Assembly: GCA_016287755.1 (NCBI GenBank)
Contig: JAEEWT010000002.1
Span: 203,715 to 267,714 of the forward strand
Reading direction: 5' to 3'
Length of the DNA stretch: 64,000 bases
DNA from: Prevotella sp.
GTDB lineage: Bacteria > Bacteroidota > Bacteroidia > Bacteroidales > Bacteroidaceae
Shown here: one piece after another, positions 44,730-53,624 of the stretch
How positions within the stretch are numbered: the first letter of the stretch is position 1
Layout: each line of letters begins with the position of its first letter
The notes under the pieces: generated by a model
Databases searched by the model: none
Told to the model about the DNA's origin: nothing
The model's input: only the letters and a program-made list of their open reading frames with translations
Program-made: the position numbers and the translations under genes

Positions 44730-45509
44730 TCAAATTTTGGTGATGATACCCTTTTTAGAGTTCTCCAAGAATTGGATGACATTACGGATTTCAGGACTGT
44801 CGGGCACCTGTTCCTTAATCTGAAGGAGAGCATCGAACAGACTGGTCTGCCCGTGGAACACCAATCGATAGGCATTGGCAATATGCTTCAGCACTTTATC
44901 ACTGATGCCGTTGCTCTTGCACATAGTCTGATTCACGCCACCATAGCCTACAGGAGTGCCGCCCGCAATGATATATGGAGGAACATCCTTAGAAAAGGTC
45001 GTACCAGCTTGGATCATAGCGCCATCACCTACCCGAGTAGCAGCATTCTCAATAACACTGGATGAGAATATCACACCATTACCAATCTCGCAATCGCCTG
45101 CTATCTTCGTACCATAGCCAAACACACAACGGTCGGCCACCTTTGTATCATGACTGATATGGGCACCTTCCATCAATACGTTATCACTACCGATAACGGT
45201 CTGACCACCCGTATGAGTGGCACGGTTGATAACCACATTCTCACGGATGATGTTATTGTTACCAATCACACATTCGGTTTTCTCACCACGGAAATCAAAA
45301 TCCTGAGGAAGAGCAGCAATGACGGATCCCTGATGAATCTTGTTTCCACTGCCCATGCGTGTACCGTTGAGGATGCTCACAAAGGGGAAAATGATACAGT
45401 TGTCGCCGATCACCACATCGTCCTCGATATACACGAAAGGGAATATCTTACAGTTGTCGCCAATCTGAGCCTTTGGGCTGATTTCGGCTTTTGGACTAAT
45501 TTCACTCAT
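44730..45509 (-). CDS. lpxA: UDP-N-acetylglucosamine O-acyltransferase LpxA
   Basis: A 259-residue left-handed beta-helix enzyme that adds the first 3-hydroxyacyl chain in lipid A synthesis. Hexapeptide repeats run through the first two thirds; the HTGGQTVIGSDNVLMEGAHI segment includes the catalytic-histidine neighbourhood. The extreme N-terminus repeats EISPKA twice, encoded by an 18-bp imperfect duplication. It lies 23 bp after the efflux channel gene and is probably read with the second RND operon. Other lipid A genes are not in the window. Confidence 0.95.
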   Translation of the reverse strand: MSEISPKAEISPKAQIGDNCKIFPFVYIEDDVVIGDNCIIFPFVSILNGTRMGSGNKIHQGSVIAALPQDFDFRGEKTECVIGNNNIIRENVVINRATHTGGQTVIGSDNVLMEGAHISHDTKVADRCVFGYGTKIAGDCEIGNGVIFSSSVIENAATRVGDGAMIQAGTTFSKDVPPYIIAGGTPVGYGGVNQTMCKSNGISDKVLKHIANAYRLVFHGQTSLFDALLQIKEQVPDSPEIRNVIQFLENSKKGIITKI

Positions 45510-45532
45510 ATTTCTGAATTTTGAGTTTTGAA

Positions 45533-46945
45533 CTATTTTGCTCCGCCTCCCAATGCCTGATACAAGTTCACTACGGCCTGCATCTTATGGAAGTCGTCGG
45601 CAACTTTCGAGAGCTGGGCACTGAGCAGACTGCTCTGGGCCTGGATTACTTCAAGATAAGTAGTACTACTGCTTGCCATCAGGGCTCTGGTATCTTCCAC
45701 ATTCTTCTGCAACACCTCAATCTGCTTGGCCTCGATGGCACTCTTCTCAGCACTGGAGTTGTAGAGAACGAGGGCATTGCTCACCTCACTACCTGCAGCG
45801 AGCACATTCTGCTGCCAGGTGTTATAGGCCTGCTCGTACTGCATCTTTGCCACTTTCAGTCCGGCAACAATCTGTCCGTGCTGGAAGATAGGCTGTACCA
45901 GACTGCCCACAGCACTTAGCAGCAGCTTACCAGGATTCACCGCACCATTATTGTTTGTGAAGCTTCCTGTACCTGTGATAGTGATATTGGGATAGAACCG
46001 ACTGCGGGCTGTATTGATGTCATAGAAGCATCCTGCCAGTTGCATCTCAGCAGCATGCACATCAGCACGGTTGTTCAGCATCTGGATACCTACACCTGTG
46101 GAGAAGCTGGTAGGCAGTGATTGCTCCTCCAATGTACCACGGGCGATGGTCTGCGCCGGCTGTCCGATGAGCAGAGAAAGAGAGTTCTCCATCTCGCGGA
46201 TCTGGCGCAGGAGGTCGGTCTTCTGTGCCTCCACGGAATAGTAGTTCGCCTCAGCGCTCTGCACAGCAGTAGAGCGGTAGCCAATCTTCGTTTCCTTCAT
46301 CACCTTCATCTTCTCCCAGGTGTCTTTGGTGAGCTCACTCATGTTATTGACGATCTCCACCTGACGATCGAGCATCAGCAATGTATAATAGAGATTTGCG
46401 ATGTTACTGATGAGATTCGTCTGCACCACCACCTGGTAGTCCTTAGTGGCCAACAGCGCCATCTGGGCACTACGCTTCTGGTTCAGCAGATTACCGAAGA
46501 GATCCACACTCCACGAAGCACTTACAGGAAGTGAATAGGCCTTGGTGGCCTTCCCACCATCCCACGAGGAGATAGTTCCCTGCGGAGTAAAGGTAAAGCC
46601 AGGTACGAAGGCGAGTTTAGCCACCTTGAGCTGTTCCTCCACCATCTTCACGTTGAGGGCGGCATTGAGCAGGTTGGCATTCTTGTCCAAACCCTGCTGA
46701 ATCAGCTCCTGCAGCTTCGGATCAGTAAACACGCTACGCCATGGCATGTTACCGAAGTTTTCATCCTGTCCGTTCACCGCCGTCCATTGTCCATCCACCA
46801 CCTTTCCCAGCGACAAGGTATCGTTAGGATTCAGCGGGTCACGAACCAGTCCTTCGGTATTCACGTCAGGTCGTTCATATTTTGTATAGAGTCCGCAGCC
46901 CGACAGTAACAGGACTGCAAACGACATGAATAATATCTTCTTCAT
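45533..46945 (-). CDS. RND efflux outer-membrane channel, second operon
   Basis: A 470-residue TolC/OprM-like lipoprotein (lipobox LLSGCG, Cys17), with the family terminus MQAVVNLYQALGGG. It shares the overall plan and several motifs (such as GKLLLSAVGSL and QPIF) with the channel of the first operon, so the two are paralogues. It follows the pump gene by 15 bp. Confidence 0.94.
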   Translation of the reverse strand: MKKILFMSFAVLLLSGCGLYTKYERPDVNTEGLVRDPLNPNDTLSLGKVVDGQWTAVNGQDENFGNMPWRSVFTDPKLQELIQQGLDKNANLLNAALNVKMVEEQLKVAKLAFVPGFTFTPQGTISSWDGGKATKAYSLPVSASWSVDLFGNLLNQKRSAQMALLATKDYQVVVQTNLISNIANLYYTLLMLDRQVEIVNNMSELTKDTWEKMKVMKETKIGYRSTAVQSAEANYYSVEAQKTDLLRQIREMENSLSLLIGQPAQTIARGTLEEQSLPTSFSTGVGIQMLNNRADVHAAEMQLAGCFYDINTARSRFYPNITITGTGSFTNNNGAVNPGKLLLSAVGSLVQPIFQHGQIVAGLKVAKMQYEQAYNTWQQNVLAAGSEVSNALVLYNSSAEKSAIEAKQIEVLQKNVEDTRALMASSSTTYLEVIQAQSSLLSAQLSKVADDFHKMQAVVNLYQALGGGAK

Positions 46946-46960
46946 ATATGCTTATCTTTA

Positions 46961-49900
46961 CTATTTCTCCAATTCATAATCCACAGGCTTAGAATGTGCA
47001 TACTGTGCCAACTCGGCTGCCACATCTGGATTCTCCTCGTCGTCGAACTTCATCGGGGAGATCTTCTCCTGCAGACTCTGGAAGATTACAAATAAGGTGG
47101 GCACCACGAAAATCTGGAGCAGCGTACCGATGAGCATTCCGCCCACGGCTGCAGCACCCAGTGTCTGGTTACCGTTCTTACCCACACCCGAAGCAAACAT
47201 CATTGGCAATAGACCCACGATCATGGCGAGTGATGTCATGAGGATAGGACGCAGACGGGCAGCAGCACCCAGCACAGCCGACCATGAAATGGCCATACCT
47301 GTTTCGCGGCGCTCCAAAGCGAACTGTACGATAAGGATGGCGTTCTTAGCCAACAGACCGATCAACATAATCAATGAGATCTGCATGTAGATATCGTTCG
47401 AATGACCGAACAACTGCGTGAAGAGGAAAGCACCTGCCAGACCGAAAGGCACAGAAAGAACCACAGCCAGCGGCAGAATATAACTCTCGTACTGCGCACT
47501 CAGAATCAAGTAGATGAAGATGAAGCAGAGTACGAAGATCAACGCTGTAGAGTTGCTGGAAGCAGCCTCTGAACGAGTCAGACCGGAGTAGTCGTAGGTG
47601 TAACCAGCAGGCAGATATTGCGCAGCCACCTCCTCACAAGCCTTGATGGCTTCACCAGAAGAATAGCCGTCGGCTACAGTTGCCGTCACGTTGATGGAGG
47701 TGAAGAGGTTGAAACGGTTGATGTTCGAAGGACCATAGACACGCTCCAAATTACAATACTCCAGGATTGGCGACATACCATGCGGTGTACGCACATACAC
47801 ACCACCCAAACTCTCTGGTGTCATTCGTGTGGAAGGATCACCTTGCACCATTACACGATAGAGTTTACCGTAAGCATTGAAGTTTGATGCATACAGACCA
47901 CCGTAGTAACCTTGCAGCGTACTGAGGATGGTTTGCGGTGAGATGCCTGCCTGCTTACACTTAGGCACATCCACATGAATCATATATTGCGGATAATTCG
48001 GGTTGTAGCTGGTTTGTGCAGCCTGGATCTCAGGACGCTTGTTCAGCTCAGCCAGATACTCTTTGGTCACTTCAAAGAAACGGTTCAAATTACCGCCAGT
48101 ACGGTCCTGCATCACCAACGACACACCACTGTTGGCAGAGAAACCAGGAATCATCGGCGGAGCGAATGCCAGCACCTGTGCGTCCTTGATTGCAGCAGTC
48201 TGCTTATAAATCAGTCCTAAGACAGAGTTAGCATCATACGGATTCACGAGGAAGCGGTAGATACCATCACCCTGCCATAAACCAGACAGTTTCCACCAGA
48301 ATCCCTTCTGTCGTTCAGAGAACGGTTTCAGCTTGAGGATAAATGTGGCCTGATCGGAACCGGAACCTGCGATAAAGTTATATCCTTGTATCTGCTCACG
48401 ACTCTGGATGGCAGGGTTCGTAGCCAGCATCGAGTCAACCTGATCGATAATCTGACGGGTTCTAGCCACAGAAGTTGCCGGCGGCATAGAAACCGTACAG
48501 AACAGCGTACCTGTATCCTCGCTCGGCACCAGACCTGTCTTGGTAGTGAACATTGTGGTAGCCAGTACAGCTATACCGATAATCACGGCAATGCCAATAG
48601 CCAGGGGCTTGCGCACCAGTTTCTGTACACCATTCTTATATTTGCCCAGCACCTTATCGTATGCTGTATTGAACGAAGCATGGAAACGGTCAATGCGCGA
48701 CATCTTCACCTCGTTGCCGTTCTCATCGTGCGGTTTCAGGAAGATCGCACAAAGGGCGGGAGACAACGTCAAGGCGTTCAAAGCCGAGATAAAGATTGAA
48801 ACCGCCATGGTAACACCGAACTCCCTATAGAATGTTCCGCTCGTACCACCAATGAACGATACAGGAATGAACACCGAAGCCATCACGAGCGTAATGGAGA
48901 TGATGGCGCCAGAAATTTCATTCATAGCATCTATAGATGCGGTGAGTGAACTCTTGTATCCCTGATCCAGCTTAGCATGCACTGCCTCCACCACCACGAT
49001 GGCATCATCCACCACGATGGCAATAGCCAAAAGCAAGGCCGAGAGCGTGAGCAGGTTGATGGAGAAACCGAAGATCTTCAGGAAGAAGAACGTACCTATC
49101 AACGATACCGGCACGGCAATCAGCGGGATGAGCGTAGAACGGAAGTCCTGCAAGAACACATACACCACAAGGAACACCAGAATCAGCGTCATGATCAGCG
49201 TGAACACCACCTCCTCAATAGAAGCATAAAGGAATTCTGTGACGTCGTAGTTGATCTTGTAGATCATTCCCGGAGGGAACAGCTTAGCCTGTTCTTCCAG
49301 TTCGGCCTTCACTTGCTTGGCAATCTCATTGGCGTTCGAACCAGCAATCTGCTGCACCATACCCATCACAGAAGGGATGTTGTTGTTCTTCATGGCCACA
49401 CTGTACTGCAAGCCACCCAGCTCAATCTTTGCCACATCCTTCAGCTTCAGCGTATTTCCGTTAGCATCACTGGAGATGACGATGTTGCCAAACTCCTCTT
49501 CTGTCTTCAGACGACCAGTATAACGCATGGCATACTCGTAAGCCACATTCGACTGCTCACCGAAGGTACCAGGTGCAGCCTCGATATTCTGTTCAGCCAG
49601 TACACCACTGATGTCGCTCGGCATCAGGTTATACTGCTTCATCACCTCGGGCTTCAGCCAAATACGCATAGAGTAGGTCTTCACACCTGGCGACTGAACG
49701 TCACCCACACCCTGGATACGCTTGATGGCAGGAACAATGTTAATGTTGGAGTAGTTCGTCAGGAACTTATCGTCATAGCGACCGTCGGAGGTCAGCGTGA
49801 ACATCATCACCTGTGAGGTCTGACGTTTCATTACCGTCACACCGATACGGGTAACCTCAGCTGGCAGCAAGGCCTGTGCCTGCTGAACACGGTTTTGAAC

Positions 49901-50218
49901 GTTCACCGCACACATATCGGCATTCATACCCTGGCGGAACAATACCTGTATGCTGGCAGAACCTGAGCCAGCTGATGAGGAGAGGTAGTCCATACCCTCC
50001 ACACCATTGATACTCTCTTCCAGTGGAACGAGTACAGAATTCTTTACTGTCTCTGCATCGGCACCAGGATAACTGGTGAAGACCACAACGGTAGGCGGAG
50101 CAATGTCCGGATACTGCTCGATAGGCAGTGTGGTCAATCCGATGATACCCAGCAACACAATCACCACGGAAATCACCGTAGAGAGCACTGGGCGTTTGAT
50201 AAATGTTGTAAAAGTCAT
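46961..50218 (-). CDS. RND efflux pump, HAE1 (AcrB-like) subunit, second operon
   Basis: A 1085-residue proton-driven exporter, paralogous to the pump at 32.3-35.5 kb. It begins MTFTTFIKRPVLSTVISVV, has GLTTLPIEQYPDIAPP, the Asp pair in AIVVDDAIVVVEAV and LAKNAILIVQFALERR in the second half. It belongs to the drug/amphiphile class. The adaptor gene lies 41 bp upstream, across a heptamer array. Confidence 0.96.
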   Translation of the reverse strand: MTFTTFIKRPVLSTVISVVIVLLGIIGLTTLPIEQYPDIAPPTVVVFTSYPGADAETVKNSVLVPLEESINGVEGMDYLSSSAGSGSASIQVLFRQGMNADMCAVNVQNRVQQAQALLPAEVTRIGVTVMKRQTSQVMMFTLTSDGRYDDKFLTNYSNINIVPAIKRIQGVGDVQSPGVKTYSMRIWLKPEVMKQYNLMPSDISGVLAEQNIEAAPGTFGEQSNVAYEYAMRYTGRLKTEEEFGNIVISSDANGNTLKLKDVAKIELGGLQYSVAMKNNNIPSVMGMVQQIAGSNANEIAKQVKAELEEQAKLFPPGMIYKINYDVTEFLYASIEEVVFTLIMTLILVFLVVYVFLQDFRSTLIPLIAVPVSLIGTFFFLKIFGFSINLLTLSALLLAIAIVVDDAIVVVEAVHAKLDQGYKSSLTASIDAMNEISGAIISITLVMASVFIPVSFIGGTSGTFYREFGVTMAVSIFISALNALTLSPALCAIFLKPHDENGNEVKMSRIDRFHASFNTAYDKVLGKYKNGVQKLVRKPLAIGIAVIIGIAVLATTMFTTKTGLVPSEDTGTLFCTVSMPPATSVARTRQIIDQVDSMLATNPAIQSREQIQGYNFIAGSGSDQATFILKLKPFSERQKGFWWKLSGLWQGDGIYRFLVNPYDANSVLGLIYKQTAAIKDAQVLAFAPPMIPGFSANSGVSLVMQDRTGGNLNRFFEVTKEYLAELNKRPEIQAAQTSYNPNYPQYMIHVDVPKCKQAGISPQTILSTLQGYYGGLYASNFNAYGKLYRVMVQGDPSTRMTPESLGGVYVRTPHGMSPILEYCNLERVYGPSNINRFNLFTSINVTATVADGYSSGEAIKACEEVAAQYLPAGYTYDYSGLTRSEAASSNSTALIFVLCFIFIYLILSAQYESYILPLAVVLSVPFGLAGAFLFTQLFGHSNDIYMQISLIMLIGLLAKNAILIVQFALERRETGMAISWSAVLGAAARLRPILMTSLAMIVGLLPMMFASGVGKNGNQTLGAAAVGGMLIGTLLQIFVVPTLFVIFQSLQEKISPMKFDDEENPDVAAELAQYAHSKPVDYELEK

Positions 50219-50233
50219 AAATTCTTTGAACCT

Positions 50234-50268
50234 GTTACTTATAACTGATAACTTGTGACTTACTTCTT
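50234..50268. repeat. 7-bp array between RND adaptor and pump genes, second operon
   Basis: GTTACTT, ATAACTG, ATAACTT, GTGACTT, ACTTCTT: five degenerate heptamers in register, overlapping the adaptor stop codon (50260-50262). Confidence 0.65.
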
Positions 50269-51462
50269 ACCTGTCATAGCATCCACGAAGCCCTTGGCAG
50301 AGCCGTCAGCGTTAATCTGGGTAGCATCCTCGATCTTCTTCTGATACTGCTCAGGCGTAATGGGAACAATCTCCATACCGTCAGACAACTTGGTAATACC
50401 GTTGGTAACATACTTGTCACCAGGTTTCAGACCGCTGCGAACGATGAAGTTCAGACCGTCTGTCTGGGGATCCACAGTAATCTCGGTATATTTCACCTTA
50501 TTATCCTTGCCTAAAACATAGACGAACTTCTTATCCTGCACCTCGGATACACAAGACTGAGGAATGATGATGGCAGAATTATCGTTCTTGGAAATGACAA
50601 TCGATCCGCTACCACCGCTCTTCAACAAGCGCTCGGGATTCGGGAAGTGTGCAATGAGCTGCACGGAACCTGTGGAAGCATCAATTACACCGCTGGCCTT
50701 GGTAACCTTACCTTCATGACCATACACTGTACCATCAGCCAACTGAAGTTTTACAGGAGGAATAGCATTGATGGCAGCCTGTGTACCGCCGGCTGTCTTG
50801 CTCAGTTCAAGCATATCTTTCTCAGTCATTGAGAAATAAACCTCCATGCTACTGATGTTTGACACTGTTGTGAGGGCTGGTACGCTGGAAGCGCTGACCA
50901 TAGCACCCACCTTATAGGGCAGACTGGCAATGACGCCAGCTGCAGGACTCTTCACAAAGCAGAAGCTAAGCTGCTCTTTGGCAGATGCCAAAGTTGCCTT
51001 TGCCAACGACAGCTGTGCTTGCGCACTGGAATATGCATTCTTTGCCGACTCCAACTCATATTGTCCGATCACGTTCTGCTCAAACAGTTTCTGGTTATTC
51101 TCGTAAGTGAGCTTTGCGGTATTGCACTGGGCTGTAGCTGTATTCACAGAAGCCTGAGCCTGACGAACTGCAGCCTGATAGGTCTCGTTGTCGATCACAA
51201 ACAGCAACTGACCTACGCCAACTGACTGACCTTCTTTAACACAGACACGTGTAATGAATCCTGACGCCTTCGGACGAATCTCCACATCCTGCACGCCCTT
51301 GATGGTAGCAGGATAGGTGGTCTGCATCGATGCATCCTTTGTCTGTGCCGACTGCACCGGGAACTCATTGTCACCAAAGTTTGGCATACCGCCTCCCTTG
51401 CCTCCACAAGAGACCAGGATGACAGCCATAGCCACAACCATTAAAACCTTGTTTCTTTTCAT
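50260..51462 (-). CDS. RND efflux periplasmic adaptor lipoprotein, second operon
   Basis: A 400-residue AcrA-like protein, lipobox ILVSCGG (Cys19), with a Gly-rich mature start. Biotinyl/lipoyl halves (RPKASGFITRVCVKEGQSV and SPAAGVIASLPYKVGAMV) flank the alpha-hairpin; the beta-barrel and membrane-proximal domains follow. First gene of the adaptor-pump-channel-lpxA group. The promoter has a -7 box at 51542-51549 and a dyad at 51561-51574 that looks like a repressor site. Confidence 0.95.
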   Translation of the reverse strand: MKRNKVLMVVAMAVILVSCGGKGGGMPNFGDNEFPVQSAQTKDASMQTTYPATIKGVQDVEIRPKASGFITRVCVKEGQSVGVGQLLFVIDNETYQAAVRQAQASVNTATAQCNTAKLTYENNQKLFEQNVIGQYELESAKNAYSSAQAQLSLAKATLASAKEQLSFCFVKSPAAGVIASLPYKVGAMVSASSVPALTTVSNISSMEVYFSMTEKDMLELSKTAGGTQAAINAIPPVKLQLADGTVYGHEGKVTKASGVIDASTGSVQLIAHFPNPERLLKSGGSGSIVISKNDNSAIIIPQSCVSEVQDKKFVYVLGKDNKVKYTEITVDPQTDGLNFIVRSGLKPGDKYVTNGITKLSDGMEIVPITPEQYQKKIEDATQINADGSAKGFVDAMTGKK

Positions 51463-51541
51463 ACCTATTTATTATTTATTAATACTTTCAAAACTACGTT
51501 TCCAGAAAACTAACGCCCTTCTTTGGGTTTTTTTCAAATTG

Positions 51542-51549
51542 CAAAGATA
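51542..51549 (-). promoter_or_regulatory. -7 box of the second RND operon
   Basis: TATCTTTG on the minus strand; leader about 75 nt. The -33 region holds a dyad instead of TTTG. Confidence 0.6.
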
Positions 51550-51560
51550 CACATTAATCA

Positions 51561-51574
51561 TTACGTACACGTAA
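51561..51574. promoter_or_regulatory. Candidate operator dyad in the second RND promoter
   Basis: TTACGT and ACGTAA arms separated by 2 bp form a 14-bp dyad located 11 bp upstream of the -7 box, overlapping the spacer and close to the -33 region. Shape and place fit a TetR-type repressor site; no regulator gene is nearby. Confidence 0.45.
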
Positions 51575-51621
51575 AAGATATGACATTATTGGCAAATATT
51601 AACGAATATTTGCAACAAACA

Positions 51622-53079
51622 TTAAGTCTGCATACCTAATTCTTTAGCCTTTGCCATCAGCAGTTCCATCAGCGGTTCCCGTTCGTTAGCCACCTGATTG
51701 TCGAGCACAGCATCTTTCAAGTATTGCTTCAGTGTTCCTACAACAGGAGACGGCTTAAGGTGGAAGATTTCCATAATCTCATTCCCGTCGATTACAGGCT
51801 GTAGCAACCGTTTGTAATCCTTTTCTTTCAGGTCGGCTAGTTTTTCCCTAACGATTCTGAAATTCTCCAAGAAACGTTTCTTGCGCACCTCATTCTTACT
51901 AGTGATATCCGCTTCACAGAGCAGCATCAGGTCGTCTATATCTTCGCCTGCATCGTTCATTAGTCGGCGCACGGCACTGTCGGTCACCTCTTCGTCGGCA
52001 ATCACGATGGGACGCATGTGCAAATCAACCAGTTTCTGCACATACTTCATTTTCGCATCGAGTGGCAGTTTCAGACGTCTGAATATCTCAGGCACCATCT
52101 TCGCTCCGATAAAGTTATGGTTATGGAAGGTCCAACCCAGCTGGTTATCCCATCGTTTGCTTTTGGTCTTGCCGATATCGTGCAACAAAGCCGCCCAACG
52201 CAGCCAAAGCTGTGATTGGTCAGTCTTACAAACATTTTCCAGTACTTCAAGGGTATGATAAAAGTTGTTTTTATGTGCCCTGCCGTTGCGAGTCTCTACA
52301 ATGTCGAGTGCAGACAGCTCCGGCAGCATCAACTGAAGGAGTCCGCTATCATGCAGTTCCAGCAGACCTATACTGGGATGTGCCGCCAAGAGAATCTTGT
52401 TCAGTTCTTCAGCAATGCGTTCTCCGCTGATAATCTTCAGTCGTTGGGCATTGCGGCAAAGGGCATCTTTTGTCTCCTGCTCAATATCAAAGCGCAATTG
52501 CGTGGCGAAGCGTACACAACGAAGCATACGCAACGGATCATCAGAGAAGGTGATATCAGGATCCAGCGGTGTACGAATCAGTCCGTCTTCCAGGTCGTAT
52601 ATACCATCAAAAGGGTCCACCAGTTCACCGAAACGATCGTGATTCAGGCAGATAGCCAGGGCATTGATAGTGAAATCGCGGCGGCACTGATCATCTTCCA
52701 AAGTACCATCTTCCACCACAGGCTTGCGAGAGTCGTGGCTATAGCTTTCCTTGCGGGCACCTACAAACTCCACTTCATATTCCTTCCTCGTTCCTCCGTC
52801 CTCCGTCCTCATGAACTTTACCTGCGCGGTTCCGAAATTCTTGAAGATACTCAGATGTGCTTTCTTTCCGAGTTCTTTCTTTAAGGCCTGTGCCAAGGCG
52901 ATTCCACTTCCCACAACCACGACATCAATATCGTTTGATGGCCGTTCGAGGAAGATGTCACGAACATATCCGCCCACAACATAGCATTCCACGCCAAGCC
53001 TATCGGCCATGGCGGAAATCTGGTGGAAAATTTCCTGATCAAGGATCTGTGCCAGCTCGTCGTCGCTATACAGTTTCAT
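51622..53079 (-). CDS. cca: CCA tRNA nucleotidyltransferase with HD domain
   Basis: A 485-residue class II enzyme that adds or repairs the 3' CCA of tRNAs. The head has YVVGGYVRD and the metal motif NDIDVVV; then comes RRDFTINALAI, and the neck includes DPLRMLRCVRFATQL. The C-terminal HD domain has LLHDIGKTKSKRW. Residues 91-100 (RTEDGGTRKE) are encoded by a four-unit 7-bp repeat inserted before EYEVEFVGARKE. Its promoter shares a palindrome with the divergent lipoprotein gene. Confidence 0.95.
   Translation of the reverse strand: MKLYSDDELAQILDQEIFHQISAMADRLGVECYVVGGYVRDIFLERPSNDIDVVVVGSGIALAQALKKELGKKAHLSIFKNFGTAQVKFMRTEDGGTRKEYEVEFVGARKESYSHDSRKPVVEDGTLEDDQCRRDFTINALAICLNHDRFGELVDPFDGIYDLEDGLIRTPLDPDITFSDDPLRMLRCVRFATQLRFDIEQETKDALCRNAQRLKIISGERIAEELNKILLAAHPSIGLLELHDSGLLQLMLPELSALDIVETRNGRAHKNNFYHTLEVLENVCKTDQSQLWLRWAALLHDIGKTKSKRWDNQLGWTFHNHNFIGAKMVPEIFRRLKLPLDAKMKYVQKLVDLHMRPIVIADEEVTDSAVRRLMNDAGEDIDDLMLLCEADITSKNEVRKKRFLENFRIVREKLADLKEKDYKRLLQPVIDGNEIMEIFHLKPSPVVGTLKQYLKDAVLDNQVANEREPLMELLMAKAKELGMQT
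52781..52808. repeat. Four-unit 7-bp repeat inside cca
   Basis: TCCTTCC, TCGTTCC, TCCGTCC, TCCGTCC in register; pyrimidine-rich like the array inside fkp. Confidence 0.8.
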
Positions 53080-53101
53080 CGCTTGCCCTGTTTTTGATGT
53101 G

Positions 53102-53133
53102 CAAAGGTACGATTTAGTAAGCGAAAATGCAAA
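53102..53133 (-). promoter_or_regulatory. cca promoter
   Basis: On the minus strand, TTTG at 53133-53130 and TACCTTTG at 53109-53102, spacer 20 bp; leader about 19 nt. Confidence 0.78.
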
Positions 53134-53143
53134 TTTATTTGCA
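53128..53143. promoter_or_regulatory. Palindrome shared by two divergent -33 elements
   Basis: TGCAAAT and ATTTGCA arms flank two T residues. The left arm contains the cca -33, the right arm the lipoprotein -33, so one protein bound here could affect both promoters. Confidence 0.6.
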
Positions 53144-53169
53144 ATTATCCTTACTTATTTGTACCTTTG
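53138..53169 (+). promoter_or_regulatory. Promoter of the small lipoprotein gene
   Basis: TTTG at 53138-53141 and TACCTTTG at 53162-53169, spacer 20 bp; leader about 18 nt. Confidence 0.78.
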
Positions 53170-53190
53170 CACTTCGAAAGAGTATTTTTC

Positions 53191-53610
53191 ATGAAAAGAC
53201 TATTATTTCTAAGTATTACGATAAGTCTGCTTCTGTGCGGCTGTGAGTCGAAACACGACAAGCTGCAGGAAGAAATACGTCTGCGCAAAGAAGCACTGAT
53301 TCACAAACAGGACTCCGTTCTTAAAGCATCCCAAAAGGAAATGGAAGCGCTCGATAAAGAGATACAAATAGTGAACAGGAAATACAATCAGATGAAACAC
53401 GAGGCACAGGCGGCTCATGATGCTGGAACGGCCACAGCAGAACAGTTGCGTTCCGTAACCCGTATGCGGATGCACCGTGACTCGCTGAAGACGCGGTTTG
53501 ACATGCTCTGTGCCAAGATCAAGTATATCCGCAGACGACAGTCGGAAATGGCTTTATGGAATGAGAAAAACACGTCTGTTAAAGACAGTACCGCCGCAGG
53601 AAAGAGATAA
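53191..53610 (+). CDS. Small coiled-coil lipoprotein of unknown function
   Basis: A 139-residue protein with a lipobox (LLLCGCES, Cys near 18) and an almost entirely helical, charged mature part (KLQEEIRLRKEALIHKQDSV and on), predicted as coiled coil. The ATG at 53191 begins the MKRLLF signal; the promoter excludes upstream starts. No family was recognised. It is divergent from cca and lies 67 bp before the DUF1599 gene, which has its own promoter. Confidence 0.78.
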   Translation: MKRLLFLSITISLLLCGCESKHDKLQEEIRLRKEALIHKQDSVLKASQKEMEALDKEIQIVNRKYNQMKHEAQAAHDAGTATAEQLRSVTRMRMHRDSLKTRFDMLCAKIKYIRRRQSEMALWNEKNTSVKDSTAAGKR

Positions 53611-53624
53611 AATAGGTAATTGTC

